A stretch of 64,000 bases of DNA from contig NZ_CP060137.1 in assembly GCF_014235785.1 (NCBI RefSeq), positions 434,001 through 498,000 of the forward strand, in the 5' to 3' direction. Source of the DNA: Bacillus sp. PAMC26568 (GTDB taxonomy: Bacteria > Bacillota > Bacilli > Bacillales > Bacillaceae). Of the stretch, positions 22,884-30,620 are shown piece after piece. The notes under the pieces were generated by a model that saw nothing but the letters and a program-made list of their open reading frames with translations, did no database searches and had not been told where the DNA came from. A program made the position numbers and the translations under genes. Position 1 is the stretch's first letter; each line of letters opens with the position of its first letter.

Positions 22884-23102
22884 ATGAAGGGAGTCATTAT
22901 TGCAGACGATAGACCTGAATGGATTAAAACAGAGGACAAATTAATACTATGCATGACGCGATGTCCTTTCTTCAAGAAATGTTCAAGTAGATTCGGAGCC
23001 GATTGTAAGAAACTTGGAGGTTCGGAGATTCCCAAAATAAGAGGAGGATCTTATGAAAAAGAAAAACCCAGTCATCGAAAAAGCCAGGCAAGAAGGATAT
23101 AA
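22884..23102 (+). CDS. Small Cys-rich phage protein
   Basis: 72 aa. MKGVIIADDRPEWIKTEDKLILCMTRCPFFKKCSSRFGADCKKLGG holds four cysteines, a probable metal site, followed by a basic tail. AGGAGG lies 5 bp before ATG. The next gene starts inside it (23053). Confidence 0.6.
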   Translation: MKGVIIADDRPEWIKTEDKLILCMTRCPFFKKCSSRFGADCKKLGGSEIPKIRGGSYEKEKPSHRKSQARRI

Positions 23103-23271
23103 CCAAGGATTTGAAATTGGCTTCAAAAGTGGCACGGAAATCGGAAAAGATGAAGCTTGTAAAATCCTTGCTCTGAAATTTGAAGGCATAGAAAGTGTAC
23201 CTGGTATCGGTCCTAAAATAACGAAAAAGATTGTATCCCATTTTGGAAGAGAATATTTCAAGGAGGTTTGA
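23053..23271 (+). CDS. Helix-hairpin-helix protein, 72 aa
   Basis: N-terminal helix rich in charged residues and a repeat-like FEIGFKSGTEIGKDEA. The C-terminus GIESVPGIGPKITKKIVSHFG is a clear helix-hairpin-helix DNA-binding motif. Good ribosome site AGAGGAGG. Overlaps the previous frame by 50 bp. Confidence 0.75.
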   Translation: MKKKNPVIEKARQEGYNQGFEIGFKSGTEIGKDEACKILALKFEGIESVPGIGPKITKKIVSHFGREYFKEV

Positions 23272-23276
23272 GATAT

Positions 23277-23438
23277 ATGCTATGTGGAGATTGCGGACAA
23301 GCCACTGTAAAAGGGACTGCATGGGGAATGACCTTTATTCCCTGCAGCTGCCCGGTTGATAAAGAGGCAGAGAAGAAGCGTTACCAATTCTTACAACAAA
23401 GGATTAACGAAGCTTATGCTCGACTCCATTCAAAGTGA
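23277..23438 (+). CDS. 53-aa zinc-finger-like protein
   Basis: MLCGDCGQATVKGTAWGMTF, then IPCSCPVDKEAEKKR: a CxxC and a CxC pair, then a basic helix. AGGAGG sits 7-8 bp upstream, in the end of the previous gene. Unknown role. Confidence 0.65.
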   Translation: MLCGDCGQATVKGTAWGMTFIPCSCPVDKEAEKKRYQFLQQRINEAYARLHSK

Positions 23439-23706
23439 GACTCATAAAGAGGTCCTAGCTATTAGAGGTATAGAGAAACGATTGATGAAAGAAGACCGCC
23501 TGACAACATACATCGCCTGTGAGGAGCTAAATTTCACTTGGAGTGATGAACAGGTAAGGAATTTTGATGAACATTGGAAAAGGGGCAAAGCATGCGGATT
23601 AGCACCATATAAAATCATACTGGAAATAGCTAATGAGTTTAATCGTAATCCAGAAGAGGTTGCAATACTTGCTTTAGATCGAGGGATGAAAGGCGGGATT
23701 AAATGA
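23416..23706 (+). CDS. Hypothetical phage protein, 96 aa
   Basis: Starts at ATG 23416, inside the end of the preceding gene, after AAAGGATTAACG. MLDSIQSETHKEVLAIRGIEKRL, then helices including NFTWSDEQVRNFDEHWKRGKACGLAPYKIILEIANEFNR. Possibly helix-turn-helix; the C-terminus resembles DNA-binding helices. Not recognised. Confidence 0.65.
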   Translation: MLDSIQSETHKEVLAIRGIEKRLMKEDRLTTYIACEELNFTWSDEQVRNFDEHWKRGKACGLAPYKIILEIANEFNRNPEEVAILALDRGMKGGIK

Positions 23707-23819
23707 AAACTTGTCAAAATTGTAAAAATGAGAAAGTTTTCAATCATAGAAGCTTCTTTTGTTGGAACTGCTTTTCTGCACTATTAAGTCAAAAAATAAA
23801 GGATGAAGATAAGAAATGA
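23703..23819 (+). CDS. 38-aa zinc-ribbon peptide
   Basis: Start overlaps the previous stop (ATGA). MKTCQNCKNEKVFNHRSFFC, then WNCFSALL: two CxxC pairs. The stop overlaps the next gene's start. One of a series of tiny cysteine-pair proteins in this region. Confidence 0.6.
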   Translation: MKTCQNCKNEKVFNHRSFFCWNCFSALLSQKIKDEDKK

Positions 23820-24028
23820 CAATAATCATCGTTATCTTAATCGCTATAGTTTTATTCGCATTTAATGAATGGGCAAAATATGAAATTGAAAAAGAGCGTT
23901 TGGCACGTGTGGCTTATGTGAATCAGAAACAAAATTCAAAAGTTGGATTATGCAGTGAGTGCTATTATCACCGAAAGCTTAATTACAGCAAGGTAGAAAA
24001 TCTGTGGCTTTGCGATAAATGCGAATGA
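23816..24028 (+). CDS. 70-aa membrane-anchored zinc-ribbon protein
   Basis: N-terminal transmembrane helix (TIIIVILIAIVLFAFNEW), charged linker, then CSECYYHRKLNYSKVENLWLC ending DKCE: a C-terminal cytoplasmic zinc ribbon. Overlaps neighbours by 4 bp on both sides. Confidence 0.65.
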   Translation: MTIIIVILIAIVLFAFNEWAKYEIEKERLARVAYVNQKQNSKVGLCSECYYHRKLNYSKVENLWLCDKCE

Positions 24029-24126
24029 ATTTCTTCCGCGGCTGCATGTTGGCACTGATTCCTTCTTTACTCTTATGGGCGATTTTCATTTACACATTTA
24101 TGTGGGTCTGTGGGTTATTCGCATGA
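24025..24126 (+). CDS. 33-aa membrane peptide
   Basis: ATGA overlap with the previous gene. MNFFRGCMLALIPSLLLWAI and a further hydrophobic stretch form one or two membrane spans. ATGA overlap with the next gene, so it belongs to a tightly coupled run of genes. Confidence 0.5.
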   Translation: MNFFRGCMLALIPSLLLWAIFIYTFMWVCGLFA

Positions 24127-24503
24127 TATATGACCAGCGTGTTGAACAAAGGGCAAGAGAGGTTGTGGATGGAGTGCAGAGAGCGCACCACATTCATTTA
24201 AACGATCAGGCAAGAGGAGTTATCTTTGAAAAAGTCAGAGAAACAGCAGCCTATTGGAAAAATGACCACTTCAATCATGTAGCTGCTAATTATCATAAGA
24301 AATTCAATGAGCTCAAACTTTGGAATTACCGTGAGAAACCTATGGGATGGGAAAGATTCAATGCAGCCATTGTCTATGTGGATGCTGGAAATACACTGAG
24401 AGGTTCAGAACTTGCTAATAAATCAATTGAACAAGCACTCATCGATTGTGGATGGCCTCCAGGATTGTTGAACGATATCACTATGCTGGAAAGAGTGATT
24501 TAG
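24123..24503 (+). CDS. Hypothetical phage protein, 126 aa
   Basis: Starts at ATG 24123 (MIYDQRVEQRAREVVDGVQ), overlapping the previous stop; the longer frame from 24075 would overlap that gene fully. Mostly helical, with FNHVAANYHKKFNELKLWNYREKPMGWERFNAAIVYVDAGN. Not recognised. Confidence 0.7.
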   Translation: MIYDQRVEQRAREVVDGVQRAHHIHLNDQARGVIFEKVRETAAYWKNDHFNHVAANYHKKFNELKLWNYREKPMGWERFNAAIVYVDAGNTLRGSELANKSIEQALIDCGWPPGLLNDITMLERVI

Positions 24504-24692
24504 ATGAAAGAGTACGCAGTGTATAAAGGCGATACATTCATTTGCATTGGCACAGTAGAAGAATGTGCAAATTATTTGGATGTATCACCTCAAACAATCA
24601 GGTTTTATCTTTCTCCAGCTTATAAAAAGAGGATTGCTAAGAGGGGTGAAACAAGCAATAGCTTGACGGTAATAAAGATTGAAGATGATTAG
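24504..24692 (+). CDS. 62-aa HTH-like phage protein
   Basis: MKEYAVYKGDTFICIGTVEECANYLDVSPQTIRFYLSPAYKKRI. A beta-strand pair leads into a helix-turn-helix-like segment (ECANYLDVSPQTIRFYL), a type common in Firmicutes phages. It starts directly after the previous stop. Confidence 0.7.
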   Translation: MKEYAVYKGDTFICIGTVEECANYLDVSPQTIRFYLSPAYKKRIAKRGETSNSLTVIKIEDD

Positions 24693-24733
24693 ACACATGA
24701 TGAGAAACATTAAGGAGGTAATGTCAAACGAAC

Positions 24734-25702
24734 ATGCGAAATCACATCATTTTTTTCAGCGGTGGTAAAAGTAGTTTTTCGGTAGCTGATTATGTAAAAA
24801 CAAATTATCCGAATGACAATATACTCCTTTATTTCACAGACACACTTTGGGAAGATGAAGATTTGTACCGATTTATCTTTGAAGCGAGCGATAAATTAGA
24901 ACTACCTATGTTAATTCATAGTCGTGGAATAACTCCAGCACAATTGATGGTTCAGCAGCGATTCATGGCAAATAACCGGGTAGGGACTTGCTCCAAGGAA
25001 TTAAAAATGAAAGTGTCCTCTCAATATCTCAAGAAAGGCATCGTCCCGGAAGTAGAGAAATGGCACAATAAGCATTATTTAAAGGATTCTAATTTTGTTT
25101 CTGACGCAACCTTATATTTTGGTATAGGATTCGAAGAAATGCATCGAGAAGGACCGATAAGAGCAAACTGGAAGCCATTCAAGATTGAGATGCCATTGAT
25201 CGAAAATATCATTGATAATAACGCTGTCCTTGCTAAGCACAACATTAGACAACCAAGAATGTACGATATGCAGTTTGCTCACAACAACTGTAAGGGACGA
25301 TGCGTAAAAGCTGGACAAGGTCATTTTAAAAACTTGCTCATGAAGGACGAGAAAACTTTTATAGAGCTCATGGAACAGGAGATCGTAATTAGCGAATATA
25401 TCCGGTATTGCAAACAGCCTGCTATCAAGAGCGGCAAGCAACCGGATTACATGTATAAAGATGTCTGGGAGTTTGTATCAACCGGAAAAAAGTCCAATAA
25501 GATTCTTAATATTTTAGAGGGGAGCAATTATTTGAAATCAAAATGGCGCAACTTGGGTGTAGACAACAAGGGACAGCCAATAAAGAAACCATATACTTTC
25601 ATGAAAACTCTTTCTCTTGAAGACTTGGAAAAGCAACCAATACAGTGTGATATTTGGGATATTGGGGGATGTGGTTGTTTTGTTGAATATGAAGAGGACT
25701 AA
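24734..25702 (+). CDS. PP-loop ATPase / PAPS reductase-like protein
   Basis: 322 aa. The N-terminal FFSGGKSSFSVADY is a PP-loop that binds ATP, followed by LLYFTDTLWEDEDLYRF and a conserved GTCSKELK, as in the phosphoadenylylsulfate reductase-like group. The middle has NNCKGRCVKAGQGHF and the C-terminus a CDIWDIGGCGCF cluster, so an Fe-S or zinc site is likely. Such enzymes adenylate or thiolate a substrate; in phages a role in nucleic acid modification is suspected but unproven. AAGGAGG lies 15 bp before ATG, unusually far, and no in-frame start is closer. Confidence 0.75.
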   Translation: MRNHIIFFSGGKSSFSVADYVKTNYPNDNILLYFTDTLWEDEDLYRFIFEASDKLELPMLIHSRGITPAQLMVQQRFMANNRVGTCSKELKMKVSSQYLKKGIVPEVEKWHNKHYLKDSNFVSDATLYFGIGFEEMHREGPIRANWKPFKIEMPLIENIIDNNAVLAKHNIRQPRMYDMQFAHNNCKGRCVKAGQGHFKNLLMKDEKTFIELMEQEIVISEYIRYCKQPAIKSGKQPDYMYKDVWEFVSTGKKSNKILNILEGSNYLKSKWRNLGVDNKGQPIKKPYTFMKTLSLEDLEKQPIQCDIWDIGGCGCFVEYEED

Positions 25703-25759
25703 CAATCGAACATCTTAATAGTTTGATTGATTAATCGAACAGGAGGGGTGAATTAAAGA

Positions 25760-26056
25760 ATGGCAGTCTTTAATATGCCTGTTGAGGTTTACCGCGAATT
25801 GAAGCGTCATGGTGTTACAGACGAGAAAATAGCAAAAGTGAACGGCCTGAGTGTTCGGGGCATCAATAATTGGAAGTACAGACGTGGAATCAAAGGCAAA
25901 ATTTCTAAGCTGTCTGACAACGATATAACTCTTATCAGGCAGCTGTACTTCAGTAATCAGGGAAATTTGAGAGAGCTTGGGGCACAATTCAATATCAGTA
26001 CTTCTTACGTTAGTGATCTTGTAAACGGCAGAAGAAAAAGAACTGTAGAAGTATAG
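25760..26056 (+). CDS. HTH DNA-binding protein, 98 aa
   Basis: Two helix-turn-helix-like segments: VTDEKIAKVNGLSVRGINNWKYRR and LRELGAQFNISTSYVSDLVNGRR, like small Firmicutes phage regulators with tandem HTH. Good ribosome site AGGAGGGG. Its target is unknown. Confidence 0.7.
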   Translation: MAVFNMPVEVYRELKRHGVTDEKIAKVNGLSVRGINNWKYRRGIKGKISKLSDNDITLIRQLYFSNQGNLRELGAQFNISTSYVSDLVNGRRKRTVEV

Positions 26057-26089
26057 ACACAAAATGCGTAATAAAGGAAGGGGATTCAG

Positions 26090-26467
26090 ATGGAAAAAGA
26101 GTTGAAGAGATTGCTAATGATAACAAATAAAATATCGCCTAAGTCTTTTATCAACCAAAGCAACGAATTAATAGTTGTTCCAAAAAACAATATTTATTTC
26201 AGGCTGGAAGATGTGCAATCGGATCTGGATTTAAAATGCAAAGTAATTGCTTGGTTATCAAGGCCGAGTTGCAAAGGTATCAGTAACTATTGGCAAAAAA
26301 GAGTTCGGGAAATCTTTAACGAATTTCTTGGAACGAACTTCACGAAAGATGAAATGATGGAAATTTACACTTACTTAGGTAACGACTGCAATAGAACTTT
26401 GTGCGTGAAATTTATTGAATCAGGTTATGACTTAACGCTACTACTAAGAAAACGTATTACTGCGTAG
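26090..26467 (+). CDS. Hypothetical phage protein, 125 aa
   Basis: Helical; FINQSNELIVVPKNNIYFRLEDVQSDLDLKCKVIAWLSRPSCKG, then WQKRVREIFNEFLGTNFTKDEM. Resembles a group of phage proteins encoded just before ssb, none characterised. Ribosome site AAGGAAGGGG. Confidence 0.65.
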   Translation: MEKELKRLLMITNKISPKSFINQSNELIVVPKNNIYFRLEDVQSDLDLKCKVIAWLSRPSCKGISNYWQKRVREIFNEFLGTNFTKDEMMEIYTYLGNDCNRTLCVKFIESGYDLTLLLRKRITA

Positions 26468-26503
26468 TTCGAAATCAATGCGAAGTATTAGGAGGACAAA
26501 TAG

Positions 26504-26956
26504 ATGATGAACCGAGTGGTCTTAGTTGGCCGTCTTACAAAAGATCCTGAACTCAGGTATACACCACAGGGCACAGCAGTTGCAACTTTTACATTAGCAG
26601 TCAACCGTAGCTTCACAAATCAAGCAGGAGAGCGTGAAGCAGACTTTATCAATTGTGTGGTTTGGAGAAAGCCAGCTGAGAATGTTGCGAACTATTTGAA
26701 GAAAGGTTCACTTGCTGGAGTGGATGGTAAGTTGCAATCAAGAAGTTATGAAGATCAGTCAGGAAAGCGTGTATATGTCACAGAGGTTATCGTTGAGTCT
26801 GTTCAATTCCTGGAACCAAAATCTAATAATAGTGGTCAGTCAAACAATCAGGATAACAATCCATCAAAAACTCAAAATAGGAATAACTTTGATGATGATC
26901 CTTTTGCAAATGAAGGAAAGACTATTGACATCCAAGATGACGACCTTCCGTTCTGA
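26504..26956 (+). CDS. ssb: Single-stranded DNA-binding protein
   Basis: 150 aa. OB fold [20 protein letters not shown] ... [22 protein letters not shown], an Asn/Gln-rich linker, and the acidic tip DDDLPF that recruits replication proteins. Phage copy, serving with the DnaD/DnaC-like pair. ATG 26504 or 26507. Confidence 0.97.
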   Translation: MMNRVVLVGRLTKDPELRYTPQGTAVATFTLAVNRSFTNQAGEREADFINCVVWRKPAENVANYLKKGSLAGVDGKLQSRSYEDQSGKRVYVTEVIVESVQFLEPKSNNSGQSNNQDNNPSKTQNRNNFDDDPFANEGKTIDIQDDDLPF

Positions 26957-26966
26957 GGTGAAAAAA

Positions 26967-27230
26967 ATGGATGATATCATTTGGGAAAGTGCTACAAGAC
27001 AACAATTAATACAGATAGCTTTGGATGAAGAATGCTCTCTTTGTCTCAAATATGAGGCATTGAGAGAGCTTCAATCAAGATGGAATAACGGCATGCTTCC
27101 AGATTTGGTGAAGTTATACGCAAAAGGATTCAACATGTCGCAGATTGCTTATGAATTAGGAATAGATCCACATACTGTTAAAAACAAATTAAAACAATTG
27201 GGGATATACAAAAGGAGAGTAGGAGCATGA
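26967..27230 (+). CDS. Small HTH protein, 87 aa
   Basis: ATG 26967 after GAGGTG; a longer frame from 26712 would lie inside ssb. IWESATRQQLIQIALDEECSLCLKYEALRELQSRW, then a resolvase/sigma-like HTH: KLYAKGFNMSQIAYELGIDPHTVKNKLKQLG. Found in many Bacillus prophages; a regulator by inference. Confidence 0.75.
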   Translation: MDDIIWESATRQQLIQIALDEECSLCLKYEALRELQSRWNNGMLPDLVKLYAKGFNMSQIAYELGIDPHTVKNKLKQLGIYKRRVGA

Positions 27231-27730
27231 GTAATGAGAGATATCAAATGGTAAAAGAATTTCATCAGGCATTCGGTTTAGGCACAGCAGAGAAGCCGAC
27301 ACCTATTGATAAAGAAACTGCTTTGAATCGTGCAACATGGACGGGTGAAGAAATTATCGAATTTATATATGCAACTGTTAACGGTGATGTGGATGAATTT
27401 CATCAGTTGGCAGGAGAGTTTATTGATCGTTTGCACATTTTAAGAAACAAGATGGCTAAGAATGCAGCTGTAATCGATGACGTATTAACAGCTCAAGCTG
27501 ATGCACTCACAGACATTGATTACTTCAATCAGGGGACGTTCACTCTTATGGGTGTAGAACCATTCAATCTCTTTAAAATCGTCCAGGAAGCGAACATGGG
27601 TAAGCTGTGGGAAGATGGAAAACCGAGATTCAGAGAAAATGACGGAAAAATTATGAAGCCGCCGAATTGGGAAAAGGATTATGCTCCTGAGCCAAGATTA
27701 AAACAAGAGATTGAGAGACAAAAAGGATAG
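27227..27730 (+). CDS. MazG-like nucleotide pyrophosphohydrolase
   Basis: 167 aa. EEIIEFIYATVNGDVDEFHQLAGEFIDRL supplies the ExxE metal-binding pattern of the all-alpha NTP pyrophosphatase fold, and DALTDIDYFNQGTF a second acidic site. The C-terminus ANMGKLWEDGKPRFREND is typical of phage and HAD-like members. It probably hydrolyses non-canonical dNTPs or trims nucleotide pools. Overlaps the previous gene by 4 bp. Confidence 0.8.
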   Translation: MSNERYQMVKEFHQAFGLGTAEKPTPIDKETALNRATWTGEEIIEFIYATVNGDVDEFHQLAGEFIDRLHILRNKMAKNAAVIDDVLTAQADALTDIDYFNQGTFTLMGVEPFNLFKIVQEANMGKLWEDGKPRFRENDGKIMKPPNWEKDYAPEPRLKQEIERQKG

Positions 27731-27744
27731 AAAGGGGGATTCAG

Positions 27745-27879
27745 ATGGATCCACAGGAAAAGATGGAGATAATCGGGGCAATTATGATAGCAACTGGCTA
27801 TCCATATGATTATTTAATAAATGTATCAAATGAAAAGCTACTCGAAATATACAAACAACGTGTTGAACAAAGGGCTTAA
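27745..27879 (+). CDS. 44-aa phage protein
   Basis: AAAGGGGG ribosome site. The peptide begins MDPQEKMEIIGAIMIATGYP and ends KLLEIYKQRVEQRA. The ending YKQRVEQRA resembles the start of the product at 24123 (YDQRVEQRARE). Such short proteins precede ArpU-type regulators in several Bacillus phages; unknown role. Confidence 0.65.
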   Translation: MDPQEKMEIIGAIMIATGYPYDYLINVSNEKLLEIYKQRVEQRA

Positions 27880-27904
27880 TATCAATAAAGCATGGGGGTA
27901 TAAA

Positions 27905-28360
27905 ATGTCACAATTAACATTCATTTTACCTGAAATCGCCCGTGAAGAGACAAAGAAAAAGGTTGAAGAAGCTTTAGAGAAGTATCGGATTCTAATGCTA
28001 CAGTCATTCGATGATGAAATTCCAAAGTTAACTGCAACTTATTCATTTGTTCCTCCATCAAATACAAACCAGAATCACTCAACTACAGAAAATATTGCGG
28101 TAAAGAAAGCAGATTACGATCAATACAGACATCAATTCTTAGGGCAGATTCAGAAGGCAGTAAATCGCCTGGCACATCAAGAACGTTCGATTATTATAAA
28201 AAGGTACATGTCCCAAGAAGAAGCTTATGATTATGAAATCTATAATGAAATCGGTATGAGTGAACGGAAGTATTACCGGATAAAGGCGAGAGCTTTTTAT
28301 AAGTTAGCCCTGACACTCAAAATTGAAGTTTATTCTGATAATGAGAGCGTGATGTTCTAG
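27905..28360 (+). CDS. ArpU-family late transcription regulator
   Basis: 151 aa from ATG 27905 (MSQLTFILPEIAREETKK). C-terminal sigma-region-4-like helices: LAHQERSIIIKRYMSQEEAYDYEIYNEIGMSERKYYRIKARAFYKLA. ArpU proteins switch on late packaging and structural genes in Gram-positive phages, and its position at the end of the early region agrees. It ends at the GTG of the next gene. Confidence 0.85.
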   Translation: MSQLTFILPEIAREETKKKVEEALEKYRILMLQSFDDEIPKLTATYSFVPPSNTNQNHSTTENIAVKKADYDQYRHQFLGQIQKAVNRLAHQERSIIIKRYMSQEEAYDYEIYNEIGMSERKYYRIKARAFYKLALTLKIEVYSDNESVMF

Positions 28361-28902
28361 TGAACTTTGTGCAGCCAATTCGTGATCCTGAGATGATCTT
28401 TTTCATAAAGCGTTATCTCAGGGAACAAAGCGAAAGAAATTACATGCTGTTTGTCACTGGCATTAACTCAGGCTTGCGTATATCTGATATTCTTCCCTTA
28501 AAGGTCAAGGATGCCAAACGCTCCTATTTTAACATTATAGAAATTAAGACCAAAAAGAAAAAGCGTATCGATATGACTCCTCAGCTTCAGAGAGAATTCA
28601 AGAAGTACATTGAAGGTAAAGAAGATCATGAGTACCTGTTTAAGAGCAGAGAGGGATTAAATAAGCCAATCGGCAGAAGCCAGGCATATAAGATACTTCG
28701 GGCAGCTGCAGAGTATGCAGGACTTGATGACATTGGCACTCACACACTAAGAAAGACCTTCGGATACCATTTGTATAAACAGACTGGTGATGTAGCCTTA
28801 CTACAACAAATACTTAATCATTCAGATCCAGCATTCACATTGAGATACATTGGCATCAACCAGGACGCAATGAACAAAGCCATAAAAGCATTTAAGATAT
28901 GA
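28360..28902 (+). CDS. Second phage tyrosine recombinase (XerC-like)
   Basis: 180 aa, essentially the catalytic domain alone: GINSGLRISDILPL carries the first Arg, HTLRKTFGYHLY the His-x-x-Arg (with Lys in place of the usual His three residues on), HSDPAFTLRYIGI the second His and the Tyr. GTG start overlaps the ArpU stop. Bacillus phages often carry such a protein between ArpU and the packaging genes; it is not the site-specific integrase of this prophage, which lies next to attL. Confidence 0.87.
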   Translation: MNFVQPIRDPEMIFFIKRYLREQSERNYMLFVTGINSGLRISDILPLKVKDAKRSYFNIIEIKTKKKKRIDMTPQLQREFKKYIEGKEDHEYLFKSREGLNKPIGRSQAYKILRAAAEYAGLDDIGTHTLRKTFGYHLYKQTGDVALLQQILNHSDPAFTLRYIGINQDAMNKAIKAFKI

Positions 28903-28926
28903 CTCACCTTTAAGGTGGGTTTTTTC
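28902..28926 (+). terminator. Terminator after early region
   Basis: ACTCACCTT / AAGGTGGGT stem with almost no loop, followed by TTTTTTC. Confidence 0.85.
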
Positions 28927-29104
28927 TTTCCCCTGAATTACAGTTCCCTTCTTTAAGTCGGTGTGTAATTCATTTTAGGGAAGTGGCATGCGCTTATATA
29001 GGACAAGCCATTCAACGTGTCGTTGAGTTCAACACAATATAAGATATGGGTAATTAGAAGGGAATGGAAGAAATTTATAGAACTATTAAATTGAGGTGAT
29101 GGAA

Positions 29105-29581
29105 ATGAAAATAACTCATACTTTAGTTGCTGATGAGATTATCCAAAGGTTAGAGGAACAAGATCAAAAAAACAAATTACAAGGTGAAATTATTGAGTCA
29201 TTGAGAAAAAAGAAAGTAAGTGTTATGGAAAGTGTTATTGAACAAATGTCACCTATTTATGATTGGGTAAGTAAAAAAAGTTATTCATTTGTTCATCCTG
29301 ATTCTGATCACGAAACTCATATTGGACCACTCCTATATGATGACGGAAATTATCTGTATATACTCACAGAAAAAAGGAAATCCGTAATCAGGATAGATTT
29401 ATTTACAAATGATGAGACTAGATTGCCTTTTAAGGAATTTGTGGAGTTCTGTCCATTTGATATTGTAATGTCAGGGTTGTTTTATCCAAAAGAAATGCTT
29501 GGTGTGTACATTAAAGAAAATGAAGCAGAGATCAGAAGTAATGAAAAAGATATAAGTAAATATGAGATATGGGTAAAATAA
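29105..29581 (+). CDS. Hypothetical protein, 158 aa
   Basis: ATG 29105 with GAGGTG 5-6 bp upstream. An N-terminal coiled coil (IQRLEEQDQKNKLQGEIIESLRKKK), then a beta-rich region YSFVHPDSDHETHIGPLLYDDGNYLYILTEKRKSVIRIDLF. It stands alone between two terminators, so it may be a moron expressed in lysogeny. Not recognised. Confidence 0.65.
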   Translation: MKITHTLVADEIIQRLEEQDQKNKLQGEIIESLRKKKVSVMESVIEQMSPIYDWVSKKSYSFVHPDSDHETHIGPLLYDDGNYLYILTEKRKSVIRIDLFTNDETRLPFKEFVEFCPFDIVMSGLFYPKEMLGVYIKENEAEIRSNEKDISKYEIWVK

Positions 29582-29583
29582 AT

Positions 29584-29621
29584 GGCAGACTTTTGGCAGA
29601 TAAAAGGCAGAAAGATGGCAG
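29584..29621 (+). repeat. Four GGCAG words spaced 11 bp
   Basis: GGCAG begins at 29584, 29595, 29606 and 29617, a spacing of exactly 11 bp (about one helical turn). It lies about 1 kb before the terminase genes. It could be a protein-binding array, e.g. for the terminase small subunit, or the relic of a coding end; see findings. Confidence 0.6.
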
Positions 29622-29688
29622 GATGTTAGGTGATATAGGTGTTAATATGTTAATAAGAAACATTAATTGAGTGCAATTTCGACATAAG

Positions 29689-29733
29689 AAGCAATGCAGA
29701 TTCCTATCGTGAGGGATGATGCATTGCTTTTTT
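29689..29733 (+). terminator. Terminator before packaging region
   Basis: AAGCAATGCA / TGCATTGCTT 10-bp perfect stem with a 21-nt loop that itself contains ATTCCTATC/GAGGGATGA, followed by five Ts. The stretch 29734-29900 that follows shows no gene; it is G-rich and may belong to the packaging region. Confidence 0.85.
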
Positions 29734-29900
29734 CTATGGATAAAAGGGATATACCTTCAACAGATCAATCGCAGGGGTGGGAGCGAGAAGGTAACGTTAT
29801 TTGTAAAATAGGTCTGGTCAGTCTTTGTGAGCTGGGTCATGTTTCCTTATGGAGCGCGGACTTAGTTTAGAGATAATGGAAAAATGAGGAGGAAGTTATA

Positions 29901-30080
29901 GTGGATAAACAATCTTTAACAAGTAAATCAGTAGTTCCACCAAAGCCAACGCCAAAACAAATGAGTGACGAACAGTATCAACGCGGAATGCAATTAGGGA
30001 TACTGACAATCAATGAGATTAGAGCAAAGCAAGGATTACCTAAGATTCCTGGCGGCGATGTACTTTACAAAAGGTTATAG
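29901..30080 (+). CDS. 59-aa protein resembling a portal C-terminus
   Basis: GTG start after GAGGAGGAAG. Pro/Lys-rich N-terminus (SVVPPKPTPKQMSDEQYQRG), then MQLGILTINEIRAKQGLPKI and PGGD. The latter resembles the GLxTINExRxxxxxxPVxGGD end of HK97-type portals, present also in this phage's true portal (GLFTINEGREVFNMAPVEGGD). It precedes the HNH gene. Confidence 0.6.
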   Translation: MDKQSLTSKSVVPPKPTPKQMSDEQYQRGMQLGILTINEIRAKQGLPKIPGGDVLYKRL

Positions 30081-30086
30081 GATTGT

Positions 30087-30377
30087 ATGAAACCATACGC
30101 CAAGAAGTTCTATAAGTCAGCAGCATGGAAGAAGTGCAGGAACTCATACTTCAGCAGTAAGTATGGATTGTGTGAGAGATGTGCTGGAACTGGTAAAATT
30201 GTGCATCACATAAAGTACATAACCCCTGAGAACATAGATGATCCAGCAATTACTTTAAGTCATTCAAACCTTGAGCTGCTGTGCCAAGATTGTCACAACC
30301 GTGAACATCATGAGAAGAATGGTGTAACAGCAGCTGGCTTACACTTTGATGATGAAGGTAACTTAGTGAGAGGATGA
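30087..30377 (+). CDS. HNH endonuclease (packaging-associated)
   Basis: 96 aa. Two CxxC zinc pairs (CERCAGTGKIVHHIKYI and LLCQDCHNREH) around the HNH core with HH, N and H residues. In cos phages with HK97-like heads an HNH nuclease next to TerS-TerL is needed for cleavage at cos. It lies about 240 bp before the cos-like site. Confidence 0.93.
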   Translation: MKPYAKKFYKSAAWKKCRNSYFSSKYGLCERCAGTGKIVHHIKYITPENIDDPAITLSHSNLELLCQDCHNREHHEKNGVTAAGLHFDDEGNLVRG

Positions 30378-30382
30378 CTACT

Positions 30383-30577
30383 ATGAATAAAAAAGAACAA
30401 TTGATTGCAGATGTTAATGCGTTATGGATTGGTGGGTTCTATAGTTCTAATGCAGCTATGTCAAGGATAAATGAAATACTTAAAATGAAAGATGTTCAAG
30501 CAGATACAGCAGCTTTTTTTAATGAAAAAGGCGAAAAAGTAGCTGAATTTAAAAATATAAAGATTTCTATTTCTTAA
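30383..30577 (+). CDS. Hypothetical phage protein, 64 aa
   Basis: MNKKEQLIADVNALWIGGFYSSNAAMSRINEILKMKD, then DTAAFFNEKGEKVAEFKNIK. ATG 30383 has GAGAGG about 7 bp before it; ATG 30374 is also in frame. Unknown. Confidence 0.55.
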   Translation: MNKKEQLIADVNALWIGGFYSSNAAMSRINEILKMKDVQADTAAFFNEKGEKVAEFKNIKISIS

Positions 30578-30620
30578 TTTTTATTTCAAATCCCCCCCAT
30601 TCCAAATATTTTTCCAAAAG

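Noticed and set aside
24721..24768. Short ORF starting at the ATG two bases after AAGGAGG before the PP-loop gene
   Set aside because: The ribosome site is too close to this ATG and the frame stops after 15 codons; at best a leader.
29582..29629. 15-codon ORF over the GGCAG words
   Set aside because: Too short and without a ribosome site; the 11-bp phasing is the better description.
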